A stretch of DNA of 64,000 nt from Candidatus Tokpelaia sp. JSC189 (GTDB taxonomy: Bacteria; Pseudomonadota; Alphaproteobacteria; Rhizobiales; Rhizobiaceae). Below, piece after piece: positions 43,846 through 53,643 of this stretch (position 1 is the stretch's first letter; the number at the start of each line of letters is the position of its first letter). A model generated the notes under the pieces. The model was not told the DNA's origin. It ran no database searches and worked only from the letters and a program-made list of their open reading frames with translations. The stretch is taken from the NCBI GenBank assembly GCA_003331045.1, contig QENA01000012.1, forward strand, positions 62,001 through 126,000. Reading direction: 5' to 3'. Both the position numbers and the translations under genes were made by a program.

Positions 43846-44562
43846 ATGCGTCCATCCAAACGTGCTGCTGATGAAATGCGCCCAGTTTCTTTTGACCGCA
43901 ATATTAATAAACATGCTGAGGGGTCATGTCTTGTCAAATTCGGTGATACGCATGTTTTATGTACTGCCAGTCTTGAGGCGCGGGTGCCTGCGTGGCAACG
44001 TAATAGCAGCAAGGGCTGGATAACCGCGGAATACGGCATGCTGCCGCGCTCAACGGGAGAGCGCATGCGGCGTGAGGTGGTGTCAGGCCAACAGAGTGGC
44101 CGTACCTTTGAAATTCAGCGTCTTATTAGCCGTTCATTGCGTACGGTGATTGATCTCAAAGCCCTTGGTGAGAGGCAGATCACACTTGACTGCGATGTGC
44201 TACAGGCTGATGGCGGTACGCGGACTGCGGCCATTACCGGTGCATGGGTTGCGCTTTATGATTGCTTGTCATGGATGCAGCGGCGGCAGATGGTTCTGCT
44301 CGATAGGGTTCTTAAAGATCATGTCGCTGCCATTTCCTGTGGTATTGTCGGAGATATACCGGTTCTTGACCTTAATTATGAAGAAGACGCTTCTGCGCAG
44401 ACCGATGCCAATTTTGTCATGACCGGCAAAGGTGGGATTGTTGAAATACAGGGCACTGCCGAAGCTGATCCTTTTTCTAAGGAAGAGTTTTCGGCTCTTA
44501 TGGCCATGGCGCACAATGGTATCCGCCGCCTTGTTGATCTTCAGAAATTGGCGGTGATCTGA
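43846..44562 (+). CDS. rph: Ribonuclease PH
   Basis: Phosphorolytic 3'-5' exoribonuclease that trims tRNA 3' ends; 238 residues. [16 protein letters not shown] at the N-terminus, [20 protein letters not shown] near 80 and [20 protein letters not shown] near 115 are family hallmarks. ATG 43846 was chosen with AGGGAAGG 7 bases upstream; a TTG at 43840 is in frame. The stop is one base before the rdgB start, so rph-rdgB-hemW form an operon. Confidence 0.96.
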   Translation: MRPSKRAADEMRPVSFDRNINKHAEGSCLVKFGDTHVLCTASLEARVPAWQRNSSKGWITAEYGMLPRSTGERMRREVVSGQQSGRTFEIQRLISRSLRTVIDLKALGERQITLDCDVLQADGGTRTAAITGAWVALYDCLSWMQRRQMVLLDRVLKDHVAAISCGIVGDIPVLDLNYEEDASAQTDANFVMTGKGGIVEIQGTAEADPFSKEEFSALMAMAHNGIRRLVDLQKLAVI

Positions 44563-44563
44563 T

Positions 44564-45211
44564 ATGCGCCGGCTTGATTGCAAAAAAATTGTTGTTGCAA
44601 CCCATAATGCAGGAAAATTGCGAGAAATAGCTGATTTAATCGGCCCTTATGGTTTTGAAACAGAATCGGTAACAGAACTGGGCTTACTTGTGCCTGAAGA
44701 GACCGGCACAAGGTTTGAGGAAAATGCCTATATCAAGGCATTTTCTGCTGCAAAAGCAACTGGGTTTCCGGCTCTTTCTGATGATTCGGGGCTTGAGGTG
44801 GATGCACTGAATGGTGCCCCCGGCGTTTATACGGCAGACTGGGCCGAGCAGAGTGATGGTACGCGTGATTTTTTCAAGGCAATGGAGAAGATTGAAAATG
44901 CACTGCAGAAATCTGATGCCACTGAGGCGGTCAGTCGTTCTGGCCGTTTTGTTTCTGTAATCTGCATTGCTTGGCCGGATGATCATGCAGAATATTTTCG
45001 CGGTGAAGTTGAGGGAACTCTTGTCTGGCCACCGCGTGGCAATGATGGTTTTGGTTTTGATCCGATCTTTCAGCCTGAAGGCTACAGCCGCACATTTGGT
45101 GAAATGACGGTACATCAAAAGCATGGCTGGAAGCTGGGTCACAAGACCGCACTTTCCCATCGCGCACGCGCTTTCAAGCATTTTGCAGAAAGCCTGTTGG
45201 AAAACAGATGA
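44564..45211 (+). CDS. rdgB: RdgB/HAM1 family non-canonical purine NTP pyrophosphatase
   Basis: House-cleaning enzyme hydrolysing dITP, ITP and XTP; 215 residues. [14 protein letters not shown] (about 12-25), [17 protein letters not shown] (about 50) and [20 protein letters not shown] (about 70) are the substrate and metal-binding motifs, and [12 protein letters not shown] is near 165. It is translationally coupled to rph (1-base gap) and to hemW (4-base overlap). Confidence 0.96.
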   Translation: MRRLDCKKIVVATHNAGKLREIADLIGPYGFETESVTELGLLVPEETGTRFEENAYIKAFSAAKATGFPALSDDSGLEVDALNGAPGVYTADWAEQSDGTRDFFKAMEKIENALQKSDATEAVSRSGRFVSVICIAWPDDHAEYFRGEVEGTLVWPPRGNDGFGFDPIFQPEGYSRTFGEMTVHQKHGWKLGHKTALSHRARAFKHFAESLLENR

Positions 45212-46356
45212 CAGAGCCTTTCGGCATTTATACCCATTGGCCGTTTTGTGTTGCCAAATGCCCTTATTGTGATTTTAACAGCCATATGCGTCTTGGTGGC
45301 GTTGACGAGTTACGTTTTGCTTCAGCCTTCCGGCGGGAAATGGAAAGCTTGCGCTCGCGTACGGGCAGGCGAAATGTGACAAGTATTTTTATCGGTGGAG
45401 GAACACCATCATTGATGGCACCGCAAACCATCACAGCATTGTTGGATTCTGTGTATACCTTCTGGACTGTTTCGCCGGATGTTGAAATAACGATGGAAGC
45501 TAATCCCTCAAGTGTTGAGGCTGACCGCTTTCGTGCTTATCGGGCTGCCGGTGTCAATCGCCTTTCGCTTGGCGTACAGGCGTTGGATGATGTAGGCCTG
45601 AAGAGGCTTGGACGTCTGCATAATGTTGCCCAAGCATTTTATGCTGTTGATCTTGCCCGCGCCATTTTTCCACGTCTTTCTTTTGATCTGATCTATTCTC
45701 GCCCCGGCCAGGATGAAGCAGCATGGCATAAGGAACTGGAAAAGGCGATTGATCTTGCAGCAGATCATCTTTCCCTTTATCAGCTGACAATTGAAGAGGG
45801 AACGGCTTTTCATCGTCTTTATATGGCAGGAAAGCTTACATTGCCTATGCCTGAAACTGCCGCATCCATGTATGAACTGACACAGGAACTGACACAGGCG
45901 CACGGGCTACCTGCTTATGAAATATCCAATCATGCGGCTGCCGGTGCACAATCACAACACAATCTTCTTTACTGGCGTTATCATCAATATGCTGGTTTCG
46001 GCCCCGGCGCTCATGGCCGTTTTGTTGAAGGTGACCGCCGTATCGTTACAATGAGCGAACGCTTGCCGGAGCGCTGGCTTGAAAATGTGGAACATCATGG
46101 CCATGGTATTATTGAAGAAGAACATCTCAGCCAAGCACAACAAGCTGATGAAATGTTGCTTATGGGGCTTCGTCTTTGTGAAGGGCTTGATATCGCGCGT
46201 TATGAGCTTATTACGCAAAAATCATTACCACAGAACAAGATAATGGAACTGCAGGATGGGGGTCTGATCGAGATGGCTGGAAATATGCGTCTCAGGGCAA
46301 CAGAAAAAGGCCGGGTTCTGCTTGATTATATTATTGGTAGTCTTGCTGCAGTATAA
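45208..46356 (+). CDS. hemW: Radical SAM heme chaperone HemW
   Basis: Radical-SAM family protein thought to deliver heme to respiratory enzymes; 382 residues. The CxxxCxxC cluster is C14, C18 and C21 in [16 protein letters not shown], which is the HemW rather than the HemN pattern. [10 protein letters not shown] (about 64) and the SLGVQALDD region (about 126) are conserved. Older annotation calls it an oxygen-independent coproporphyrinogen oxidase. Third gene of rph-rdgB-hemW. Confidence 0.93.
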   Translation: MTEPFGIYTHWPFCVAKCPYCDFNSHMRLGGVDELRFASAFRREMESLRSRTGRRNVTSIFIGGGTPSLMAPQTITALLDSVYTFWTVSPDVEITMEANPSSVEADRFRAYRAAGVNRLSLGVQALDDVGLKRLGRLHNVAQAFYAVDLARAIFPRLSFDLIYSRPGQDEAAWHKELEKAIDLAADHLSLYQLTIEEGTAFHRLYMAGKLTLPMPETAASMYELTQELTQAHGLPAYEISNHAAAGAQSQHNLLYWRYHQYAGFGPGAHGRFVEGDRRIVTMSERLPERWLENVEHHGHGIIEEEHLSQAQQADEMLLMGLRLCEGLDIARYELITQKSLPQNKIMELQDGGLIEMAGNMRLRATEKGRVLLDYIIGSLAAV

Positions 46357-46796
46357 CTGCATCTGGCAGCTGGTTGTAGGCGTCAAGTAATTGTCATCAA
46401 TCTTAAAACACAAGTGATGCCTGCTGGGTTTCCCGTAAGAAAGAGGGAAATGGGTGATGGTTAATAAGCAGAAATTCGATTTTGGTATTGGGATTAAGGT
46501 GATAAAAACCACCCGTACAGCTATGCTGTGGCAGATTTTGTTATGCAGATAACTATTGGCGGGCTGCTACTCAAGATCGGATAGAGCAATAGTAACACGG
46601 TTCAATGGACTAAACATGGTCTCCATCCTGCGCTTCAGATGATAATTTGTCCGCATGCAGTTTTACAGAGTAAATGTGAAAATTTAAGTCTGTTACTGAT
46701 CAATAAAACAAGAACAATATAGGAATACCCTTGCGCTCAGGATGAAAAAAACTAAACTAATGTGCACATAATTTTAAAGAATGGTAGGAGTCCCTG
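46357..46796. other. Spacer between hemW and the NDUFA9-like gene
   Basis: About 440 bases. Relatives often carry rsmI, yraN-like or gshB genes near this point; no trace of them is recognisable. No RNA or terminator is clear. Confidence 0.35.
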
Positions 46797-47792
46797 ATGA
46801 TCATCAGACCTCATCTCTATCAGCGTCCGGAGCTCATTACCGTGTTTGGCGGATCAGGGTTTGTTGGTAGACAAGTGGTGGAAACCCTCACAAGGCGCGG
46901 CTATCGCGTCAGAGTTGCTGTGCGCCGTCCTGAAAGAGCCTATTACATGCAGCAGATCGGCGAGGTTGGCCAGATACAGATGCTGAAAACCAATGTTCGT
47001 ATACGGGAATCGGTAGCACGTGCCTTGATTAGTGCAGATGCAGCAGTTTTTCTGCCCGGTGTTCTTTATTCAAACGGTAAAAATAATTTTAAATCTGTCC
47101 TGATTGAAGGGGCAAGAAATGTTGCTGAATTTGCCGCAAGTATCGGTATTCCGCTGATTCATATATCAGCTCTCAATACAAGAGAGGGGAGCTCTGTCCC
47201 TTATATTACCAGCAAATATGAGGGAGAAAAGATTGTTAAGGGTGCCCATCCGGAGGCAATCATTCTTCGTCCGTCAATTATTTTCGGGCCGGGGGATAAT
47301 TTCTTCAACAAATTTTCTGACATGGCTCGCTTTTCACCTATTTTACCACTGTTTGGTGGTGGTAAAACAAAATTTCAGCCGGTTTATGTTGGGGATGTTG
47401 CTGAAATGGTGGTTCGTGCATTGGATGGCACTATCTTAGCTGGCAGGGTCTATGAACTTGGCGGCCCTGAAGTTCTGATGTTCCGGGAACTGATGGAAGA
47501 GATCTTATCTGTTATCCGCCGTCGCCGAGCATTTGTTTCTGTTTCCTTCTGGCTGGGCCGTTTGATAGCTGGTATCCTTGACCTTTTTGGCAAAATACCC
47601 TTGGTGCCGACTTTTGCAACCACGGGTCAGATCGATATACTGCGATATGACAGTATTGTTTCCAAGGCTGCTATATGTGAGGGACGCACACTTGAAGGTG
47701 TGGGAATCAAACCGCAGGGGATGGGTGCGATTCTTGCCTCTTATCTTTGGCGTTTCCGCGTGCATGGCCAGTTTTCCAAGAATACAGCCTGA
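46797..47792 (+). CDS. Complex I NDUFA9-subunit-family NAD(P)-binding protein
   Basis: 331-residue atypical short-chain dehydrogenase of the NDUFA9 group. The Rossmann motif is VFGGSGFVGRQVVETLTRRG (about 15-34), ISALNTREGSSVPYITSKYEGE (in pieces) covers the YxxxK region near 138-142, and ILRPSIIFGPGDNFFNKF follows. In alphaproteobacteria this protein is conserved and linked by homology to an accessory subunit of NADH dehydrogenase; the exact role is not shown. AGGAG lies 8 bases upstream of the start. Confidence 0.9.
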   Translation: MIIRPHLYQRPELITVFGGSGFVGRQVVETLTRRGYRVRVAVRRPERAYYMQQIGEVGQIQMLKTNVRIRESVARALISADAAVFLPGVLYSNGKNNFKSVLIEGARNVAEFAASIGIPLIHISALNTREGSSVPYITSKYEGEKIVKGAHPEAIILRPSIIFGPGDNFFNKFSDMARFSPILPLFGGGKTKFQPVYVGDVAEMVVRALDGTILAGRVYELGGPEVLMFRELMEEILSVIRRRRAFVSVSFWLGRLIAGILDLFGKIPLVPTFATTGQIDILRYDSIVSKAAICEGRTLEGVGIKPQGMGAILASYLWRFRVHGQFSKNTA

Positions 47793-48270
47793 ATGATGAT
47801 CTTTGGCCTTGCATCAAACTGGATAGAAGATTCATGGACGTGGTTCTGCAGAACCTGATATTCAGGCTCGTTTTGGTATGCGTTGCTATAAATTTGCCTA
47901 GAGTATCGGAAATTCCACCAATGGTTACACACGCACATGCGCAGCTTCAAGCAGGCTACCTTTGCCGATTTTAGCAATCTGTTCAAGTGTGCCATTTTGG
48001 GTTGCGCCAACGTTTGATCGCTTGATACCAGATTCATACTGTAGAATAAGCTGTGTATTAGAGGCAATGCGGGCCGAGAAGACTCGGTTTGGTAATATAA
48101 TGACCATCATCAAAAGAGTTGATATGAAGAAATTTTATCCCGCCAAGTATGGTACAATAAGAACTTCATAAGCCGTAACAAACGCGTGCTCCTCGAAGTT
48201 TACCGGGTTCCATAAATTAAGGCTAGCTCTTAGAGCAATATCACACCAGATATCATATGATAATCCGAAA
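47793..48270. other. Gene-free stretch with a possible eroded reading frame
   Basis: A minus-strand frame at 47925-48113 (NRVFSARIASNTQLILQYES... to GTLEQIAKIGKGSLLEAAHV) reads as plausible protein but has no recognised family, no Shine-Dalgarno and no intact neighbours. It may be a fragment of a lost gene. Confidence 0.3.
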
Positions 48271-48384
48271 TAGAATTGAAGTTCCGGCTTTTCGCAGTTT
48301 GTTGAGTGGCAGGTAATCAAACAGCGGCCGGATATGTTTTAGCGCCTTCGCATCATTATCATAAGCCCTGTCTGCAATGGATGA
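48271..48384 (-). pseudogene. Possible IS5-like transposase fragment
   Basis: Minus-strand open block containing SSIADRAYDNDAKALKHI then RPLFDYLPLNK. The 'ADRAYD-DA' string is typical of the DDE region of IS5-family transposases. The rest of the element, including terminal repeats and the downstream R/E residues, is not visible, so the call rests on one motif. Confidence 0.35.
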
Positions 48385-48821
48385 TTTTCCCATATTTGGC
48401 AGCCCGCGCTGCTAAGTTTCTCAGCCGTTGATTAGCCATGCTATTGCGGGTCACCATAACTATCATTTTGCAGATCTTTTGTGTATATATTTTGAAAAGT
48501 GAGCCGCCAAAAACCATAAACCTGCCAAACCCTTAATCGTGCCCTAGTCGATTATAAGGCCATCGCTTGCATATTTCGTGTTCTCCATGCCAGATTCGCA
48601 AAATCAATATTTACTCAATCTGGCCTGATTCTTATCAGGAAACGGAGAGAAGCAAACTGTTTAATACAGAAATCAGACGCTTCTCTCCGAAACCTATCCC
48701 CCTCCACAGGAATGATTGTCTGATAATAATTACTATCTGAATTCTTTTTTGAAAAAAAGCCTTGAATACGCACAAATGTAAATATTATAAAAATGAAAAT
48801 TGTAAAATGTAAATTTGTAAA
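48385..48821. other. Upstream region of the ScfR-like regulator
   Basis: About 440 AT-rich bases. The last 60 contain repeated TGTAAA-type words, including a direct repeat TTGTAAAATG at 48800-48809 and 48815-48824 that overlaps the start codon. No Shine-Dalgarno is present. Confidence 0.4.
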
Positions 48822-50237
48822 ATGACGATCGGAAAACTTTATATTGGCCGCAAAATCCGTGATTTGCGTGAGCAGCATAAGAGCACACAGGCTCAGTTTG
48901 CTGAAAGGATTGGTATTTCAACTTCCTATCTCAATCAGATTGAAAACAACCAGCGGTCTGTTTCCGCTGCTGTTCTTCTGGCACTAGCTGAGAAATTTCA
49001 AATCGACATATCCTCTTTTTCAAGCAACGAGGATGGCAGGCTTTTGTCAGCATTGACGGATACGCTGACAGATCCGGTTTTCAAGATAGGGCAACCGAGC
49101 TTTCAAGAAATGCGGCTTATCATGCAAAATGCTCCGGGATTTGCTCATGCTCTGATTTCTTGTCATCAAGCTTACCGGCTTGCGACTGAGCAACTCGCTA
49201 GTACAGATGGCAAGCTGGAAACGGGTAAAATATTAGAATTATTACCTTACAATGAAGTACAGGATTTTTTTTATTCCATGGATAATTACATACACAAACT
49301 GGACAAGGCCGCTGAATCTCTTGCAGCAACGGTCAATCTGGCGGATGATGACAGTTATACCGTCCTTACCCGGTATCTGGAACAGAAACACGATGTTATT
49401 GTCCGCCGGGCAACAGAGGATAATGATCTCATATACTGTTATGATCCTTCTTCTGGTGTTCTGCTGCTCAATCCTTATGTTTCGCCGCCCACGCGTAATT
49501 TTCAAATAGCTGTCCAGCTTGCCCGTTTGGAGGTTCGCGAATTTATTGAGGAAATTATCGCTTCCGCCAATTTCAAAAGCAACGAGGCCTATGAAATCTG
49601 CCGTATCGGGCTGTATAATTATTTTGCCGGTGCTCTTCTCATGCCCTATCAAATTTTTCTGCAGACAGTGAAGCATCTGCGTCATGATATCGAATTACTG
49701 GCAGTTCGTTTTAATGTTAGTTTGGAGCAGGTATGTCATCGACTATCCACGCTGCAACGGCCGGGTCTGTTGGGAGTACCAGTTTTCTTCGCTCGTGTTG
49801 ATCAGGCAGGCAATATCACAAAGCGTTATAGTGCGGCTAAACTACAGTTTGGACGCTTCAGTCGCACCTGCCCGGTCTGGAATGTGCATCAGGCCTTTGC
49901 CGTGCCCGGACAGATTATCCGTCAGCTTGCCGAAACCCCAGATGGGACACAGTATCTTTGTCTCGCTACCAAAATTACCAAGGGCAAGGGCGGTTTCCGC
50001 AGTGAACGTCCATGTTATGCACTAGCGCTGGTGTGTGAGATAGCCGATGCACAGCATTTTGTTTATGCCGATGGTTTTGATCTTGCCGACCGAACTTCCT
50101 TTACACCGATCGGCATATCGTGTCATATCTGTCCGCGTGCAAAATGTACAAATCGTACCCTACCGCCGCTTAAATACCGTTTAGTCATTGATCATGACCG
50201 GCGTGGCATGCTTCCCTATGCATTTGAAAGTGACTGA
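48822..50237 (+). CDS. ScfR/RamB-type short-chain fatty-acyl transcriptional regulator
   Basis: 471-residue DNA-binding protein. An XRE-type helix-turn-helix occupies about residues 8-62 (QAQFAERIGISTSYLNQIEN). It is followed by an IrrE/ImmA-like domain in the middle and the C-terminal short-chain fatty acyl-regulator domain with SCHICPRAKCTNR (about 428-440). Family members sense acyl-CoA status and control acetate/propionate or glyoxylate metabolism. In the IrrE-like region the usual HExxH zinc motif is not present, as is normal for this group. The start codon lacks a Shine-Dalgarno and overlaps a direct repeat, hinting at autoregulation. The expected metabolic targets are not adjacent. Confidence 0.88.
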   Translation: MTIGKLYIGRKIRDLREQHKSTQAQFAERIGISTSYLNQIENNQRSVSAAVLLALAEKFQIDISSFSSNEDGRLLSALTDTLTDPVFKIGQPSFQEMRLIMQNAPGFAHALISCHQAYRLATEQLASTDGKLETGKILELLPYNEVQDFFYSMDNYIHKLDKAAESLAATVNLADDDSYTVLTRYLEQKHDVIVRRATEDNDLIYCYDPSSGVLLLNPYVSPPTRNFQIAVQLARLEVREFIEEIIASANFKSNEAYEICRIGLYNYFAGALLMPYQIFLQTVKHLRHDIELLAVRFNVSLEQVCHRLSTLQRPGLLGVPVFFARVDQAGNITKRYSAAKLQFGRFSRTCPVWNVHQAFAVPGQIIRQLAETPDGTQYLCLATKITKGKGGFRSERPCYALALVCEIADAQHFVYADGFDLADRTSFTPIGISCHICPRAKCTNRTLPPLKYRLVIDHDRRGMLPYAFESD

Positions 50238-50406
50238 GATAAAAAATTTGTCATTTTAACAGCACACTCTGCATGTATTTCCCTGTCGGAAACCATATCT
50301 TTCTGATAGGGGAAATGTGCTTTTTCGATAATGCAGCGCAAAACTGTTTTCAATTTTTGATTTCTGGGCCGCGCAAAAAACAAAAAAGCATTAAGGAGGG
50401 TCACTC

Positions 50407-51312
50407 ATGGCAGATAGCACTGATATGCAGACAGATATTTATGCAAAGCAGGCTCAGCTGCTTTCAGCTGCACTTCCCTATATGCAGTGTTATGAAAACA
50501 AAACGATTGTCATCAAATATGGCGGCCACGCTATGGGCGATCCTAATCTGAGCCGTGCCTTTGCTCGTGATATCGCGTTGCTAAAACAGTTAGGTATTAA
50601 TCCAATTGTCGTGCATGGTGGCGGGCCGCAGATTGCAATCATGCTGCAGAACCTAGGGCTAGAGTCACGTTTTGAAGGGGGCCTGCGCGTTACAGATGCA
50701 AAGACGGTTGAAATTGTTGAAATGGTACTAGCTGGTTCCATTAACAAGGAAATTGTCGCCATGATCAATGCTGAAGGTGAATGGGCAATCGGCTTATGCG
50801 GTAAGGATGGCAATATGGTTTTTGCTGAAAAGGCACGCAAAACTATCATTGATCCGGATTCCAATATAGAGCGCGTGCTTGATCTTGGCTTTGTCGGGGA
50901 GCCAATTGAGGTTGATCGCACGTTACTTGATCTTTTTGCTCGTTCGGAGATGATCCCGGTTATTGCGCCGGTTGCTCCGGGGCGTGATGGTCATACATAT
51001 AATATCAATGCCGATACATTTGCGGGGGCAATTGCCGGCGCACTGGCGGCAAAACGCCTTTTATTCCTAACGGATGTTGCGGGGGTTCTTGACAGGGATG
51101 GACAGCTATTAAAAGAAGTAACTGTTGCCGAGGCTCGTGAGTTGATCCGTGACGGCACAATTTCAGGTGGCATGATTCCCAAGGTTGAAACCTGCGTCAC
51201 AGCAATCGGGCATGGTGTTGAAGGTGTTGTAATTCTTAATGGCAAAACTGCGCATTCCGTTTTGCTTGAGCTTTTCACAGAAAGAGGAGCTGGTACCCTT
51301 ATTGTTCCTTAA
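50407..51312 (+). CDS. argB: Acetylglutamate kinase
   Basis: Second step of arginine biosynthesis, phosphorylating N-acetyl-L-glutamate; 301 residues. KYGGHAMGD (about 38-46), [13 protein letters not shown] (about 72) and the nucleotide-binding [12 protein letters not shown] (about 254-265) are present. A strong AAGGAGGG Shine-Dalgarno precedes the ATG. Relatives usually have engB upstream; here the regulator precedes it and engB is absent from the window. Confidence 0.97.
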   Translation: MADSTDMQTDIYAKQAQLLSAALPYMQCYENKTIVIKYGGHAMGDPNLSRAFARDIALLKQLGINPIVVHGGGPQIAIMLQNLGLESRFEGGLRVTDAKTVEIVEMVLAGSINKEIVAMINAEGEWAIGLCGKDGNMVFAEKARKTIIDPDSNIERVLDLGFVGEPIEVDRTLLDLFARSEMIPVIAPVAPGRDGHTYNINADTFAGAIAGALAAKRLLFLTDVAGVLDRDGQLLKEVTVAEARELIRDGTISGGMIPKVETCVTAIGHGVEGVVILNGKTAHSVLLELFTERGAGTLIVP

Positions 51313-51830
51313 AAACAAGGTTGGCTAAGGCGACATATGAACCAATTTTCAGGATATTCTTTTAAGTTCAGCCATTTTCAACTAACTCTTGTGGGTATCA
51401 TAATATTTATGAGGAACCATTTATATTGCTTCTTGTTTTTGTGTTTTGCAAAACGCTAGATAGTATGACGTAGCAGCGGATATAATAAAGGCAGCCAAGC
51501 GCATTAGCTGTTGCGATTTTTCTAAAGTCTGCTGACTATATTTTCAGTCAAGCGGTTTTCATTACGGTCCTTTATATATCGCTATGATATCTTCATTATG
51601 GTGATTTTTCGTTGCCCGCGGGGCTGATGAGCTGACTTTGACAATCGGCGCGTTACGATTATCCAGTTGCTGGTTATCTTTATTCTGATTTTTTCCAGCA
51701 AGAGATCGGTTGCGGATGGAAAATAACGGCAATTTTTCATAGATTCTGGATTCCTGTGGTTATGTTTTACTATGGGAAACGTTCTATCTGAGATTGAGGA
51801 TACCTGATAATAGCAAAGATTGCCTAAAAT
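51313..51830. other. Gene-free stretch after argB
   Basis: About 520 bases with no recognisable gene. The minus-strand frame at 51582-51905 runs through the terminator hairpin and is not a gene. Confidence 0.35.
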
Positions 51831-51865
51831 GAAAAAAAAGGTCGCGCGGGAGAAAACGCGCGACC
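51831..51865 (-). terminator. Strong intrinsic terminator on the minus strand
   Basis: Perfect 9-bp GC-rich arms GGTCGCGCG (51840-51848) and CGCGCGACC (51857-51865). Reading on the minus strand they are followed by a run of eight T. There is no T-run on the plus strand, so it ends a leftward transcript, yet no intact minus-strand gene lies to its right before ubiE. Confidence 0.88.
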
Positions 51866-51960
51866 CTTGATCCTGGACACAGCCTGAAAAGAAGAAATGC
51901 CGCATCCATAAGTTCTGGAAGGAGTATGAACTTTGACAAACACTCTAGTATCTGTCCCAT

Positions 51961-52330
51961 TCAGGCTGAACAAGCAATAAAAATGCATAGCAGGAATGCA
52001 ATATCTTGCGCTGCTGGAGCAGTCAGATCATAAAAATATTCGGCACAATCCCTAAAAATGATATAAGTCAGCTTCTTCGCTTTTTCCGAAAAAGTACCTG
52101 TGAGACGTTTAACTTCAGCCATGTCGATTTATCGGTCTCGGTAGAAATTCACGAGCTGTCTTTCAGAGGTGGAAACATGCTCAAATACCAAGCTGTCTTG
52201 ATAAAAGACGGCTGCGGTATATTCAAGCTGGTCTTTTGAGTAGTTGAGATTAAAGATTTGTTGAACAAAATGATTTGTGATGATTGGATGAAAATATCCA
52301 ATACGTGTAACATAGATTAACAGTAATAAT
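51961..52330 (-). pseudogene. Unidentified reading frame with an internal stop, upstream of a strong terminator
   Basis: One minus-strand frame is coherent for about 120 codons: NHFVQQIFNLNYSKDQLEYT then AAVFYQDSLVFEHVSTSERQ to NFYRDR, then TAA. It continues in the same frame as IDMAEVKRLTGTFSEKAKKL to APAAQDIAFLLCIF, then TGA at 51961. The second part could also be a separate 53-residue ORF from ATG 52122, without a Shine-Dalgarno and with a hydrophobic end. No family is recognised. The words CAGCCTGAA and TTCAGGCTG (51880-51888, 51960-51968) pair across its 3' flank. Confidence 0.4.
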
Positions 52331-52379
52331 GCGTTTTTTCAGGATCAGTCCGTGATAAACTATAGGATGGCTGGGATTT

Positions 52380-52562
52380 TCATTGTTTCATCTGCGTTTT
52401 GATAAAAGTAGTGGCCAATTTCAGGTCTCGTGTTACTTCGTAATTCATCAGGAGTGTGATCTCACGCAACAGTCGTCTGAACTCTATGACGCATGTTTCT
52501 TTGCAGCGCATTATTTGGGTAAGTTTACCCTCAATAAATAGTTGATCGATAATCTGAACCTT
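52380..52562 (-). pseudogene. upp: Uracil phosphoribosyltransferase fragment
   Basis: The minus-strand frame reads KVQIIDQLFIEGKLTQIMRC then KETCVIEFRRLLREITLLMN and YEVTRDLKL before a stop at 52380. This matches the Upp N-terminus (V-VIDHPLVQHKLT-MR-KET---FR-LLREI--L--YEVTRDLPL). Intact Upp is about 210 residues; everything after the first 55, including the PRPP-binding motif, is gone. The enzyme salvages uracil to UMP. Confidence 0.8.
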
Positions 52563-52848
52563 GGATTTTCTTGAATAAAATAGCCAGATTAATGTGCAGA
52601 AACAAAATCCCGGCTGATTGATCGCTGGGACCATTGGTCCTGTCTGCCTGATGATAATATGGGCATAATATGCCATTGCTGCTGACCCAGAAATATATTA
52701 AGGGTCGGGTCCGTACTTCTACAGGTCAAAACTGGGAGGCTAGTCTAAGCACAGCTTTTGCCTGAGTCAAAGTGCTGGGTTCGGAATTTGGCAATACTTC
52801 CGATTCCAAGTAGCTTTATTCAGATGTTGAAAGGAGGGGGTGCATTTA

Positions 52849-53643
52849 ATGGCCAGAATTTCGAATGAAGAGCGCTCCCGTATCACCCCTGCCGGTGGTA
52901 TGGAAAAGTCCTTTGGGTTTAAACAGGTTGATGCGCTTGAAAAACAAAACCTCATCAATGAGGTTTTTCATTCTGTTGCCCGCAAATATGATATTATGAA
53001 TGATGTTATATCTGTTGGTATGCATCGTTTATGGAAAGATGCCATGGCGATATGGCTGTCACCGCCGGAAACTCATAGCTGGCACGTACTGGATGTCGCT
53101 GGCGGTACGGGTGATATTGCATTTCGTATTCTTAAAGCTTCACGCTATCATGCTCATGCCACCGTTCTGGATATCAATAACTCCATGCTGGAGGTTGGCC
53201 GTGAACGCGCCGTAAAAAAAAGTCTTACGGATTATATAGATTTTGTCGAAGCCAATGCGGAATTTCTACCTTTTACCGATAACTATTTTGATGCTTATAC
53301 GATTGCCTTTGGTATCCGCAATGTGCCACATATTGATAAGGCGCTTGAAGAAGCTCTACGTGTCCTAAAACCGGGTGGCCGCTTCATATGTCTTGAGTTT
53401 TCAGAAGTAGAAATGCCGATCCTCGACAAGCTTTATGATTTCTGGTCCTTTCATGGTATTCCGCGTATCGGGCAGATGATAGCGGGTGATGCGAGTTCCT
53501 ATCGCTATCTGGTGGAATCTATCCGCAGGTTTCCCCGGCAGAAAGATTTTTCTGCAATGATCGGGAACGCTGGTTTCTCACGGGTGAGCTATCGCAATCT
53601 GACAGCTGGTATTGCTGCCATTCATTCAGGCTGGAAGATCTAA
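52849..53643 (+). CDS. ubiE: Ubiquinone biosynthesis C-methyltransferase UbiE
   Basis: SAM-dependent C-methyltransferase for ubiquinone (and menaquinone where present); 264 residues. [21 protein letters not shown] (in pieces, about 44-64), the SAM-binding [13 protein letters not shown] (about 81) and [20 protein letters not shown] are family motifs. ATG 52849 has AAGGAGGGGG 8 bases upstream; a GTG at 52840 lies inside that site and is rejected. The stop overlaps the ubiB start (TAATG). Confidence 0.97.
   Translation: MARISNEERSRITPAGGMEKSFGFKQVDALEKQNLINEVFHSVARKYDIMNDVISVGMHRLWKDAMAIWLSPPETHSWHVLDVAGGTGDIAFRILKASRYHAHATVLDINNSMLEVGRERAVKKSLTDYIDFVEANAEFLPFTDNYFDAYTIAFGIRNVPHIDKALEEALRVLKPGGRFICLEFSEVEMPILDKLYDFWSFHGIPRIGQMIAGDASSYRYLVESIRRFPRQKDFSAMIGNAGFSRVSYRNLTAGIAAIHSGWKI

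Noticed and set aside
44684-45181. 165-codon minus-strand frame
   Set aside because: Antisense to rdgB, which has all its conserved motifs.
48780-48824. CRISPR-like short repeats upstream of the ScfR-type gene
   Set aside because: Only two 10-base copies with no spacer structure; better read as operator words. No CRISPR array was seen anywhere in the window.
51582-51905. 107-codon minus-strand frame
   Set aside because: Runs through a GC-rich terminator hairpin and its T-run; not a credible gene.
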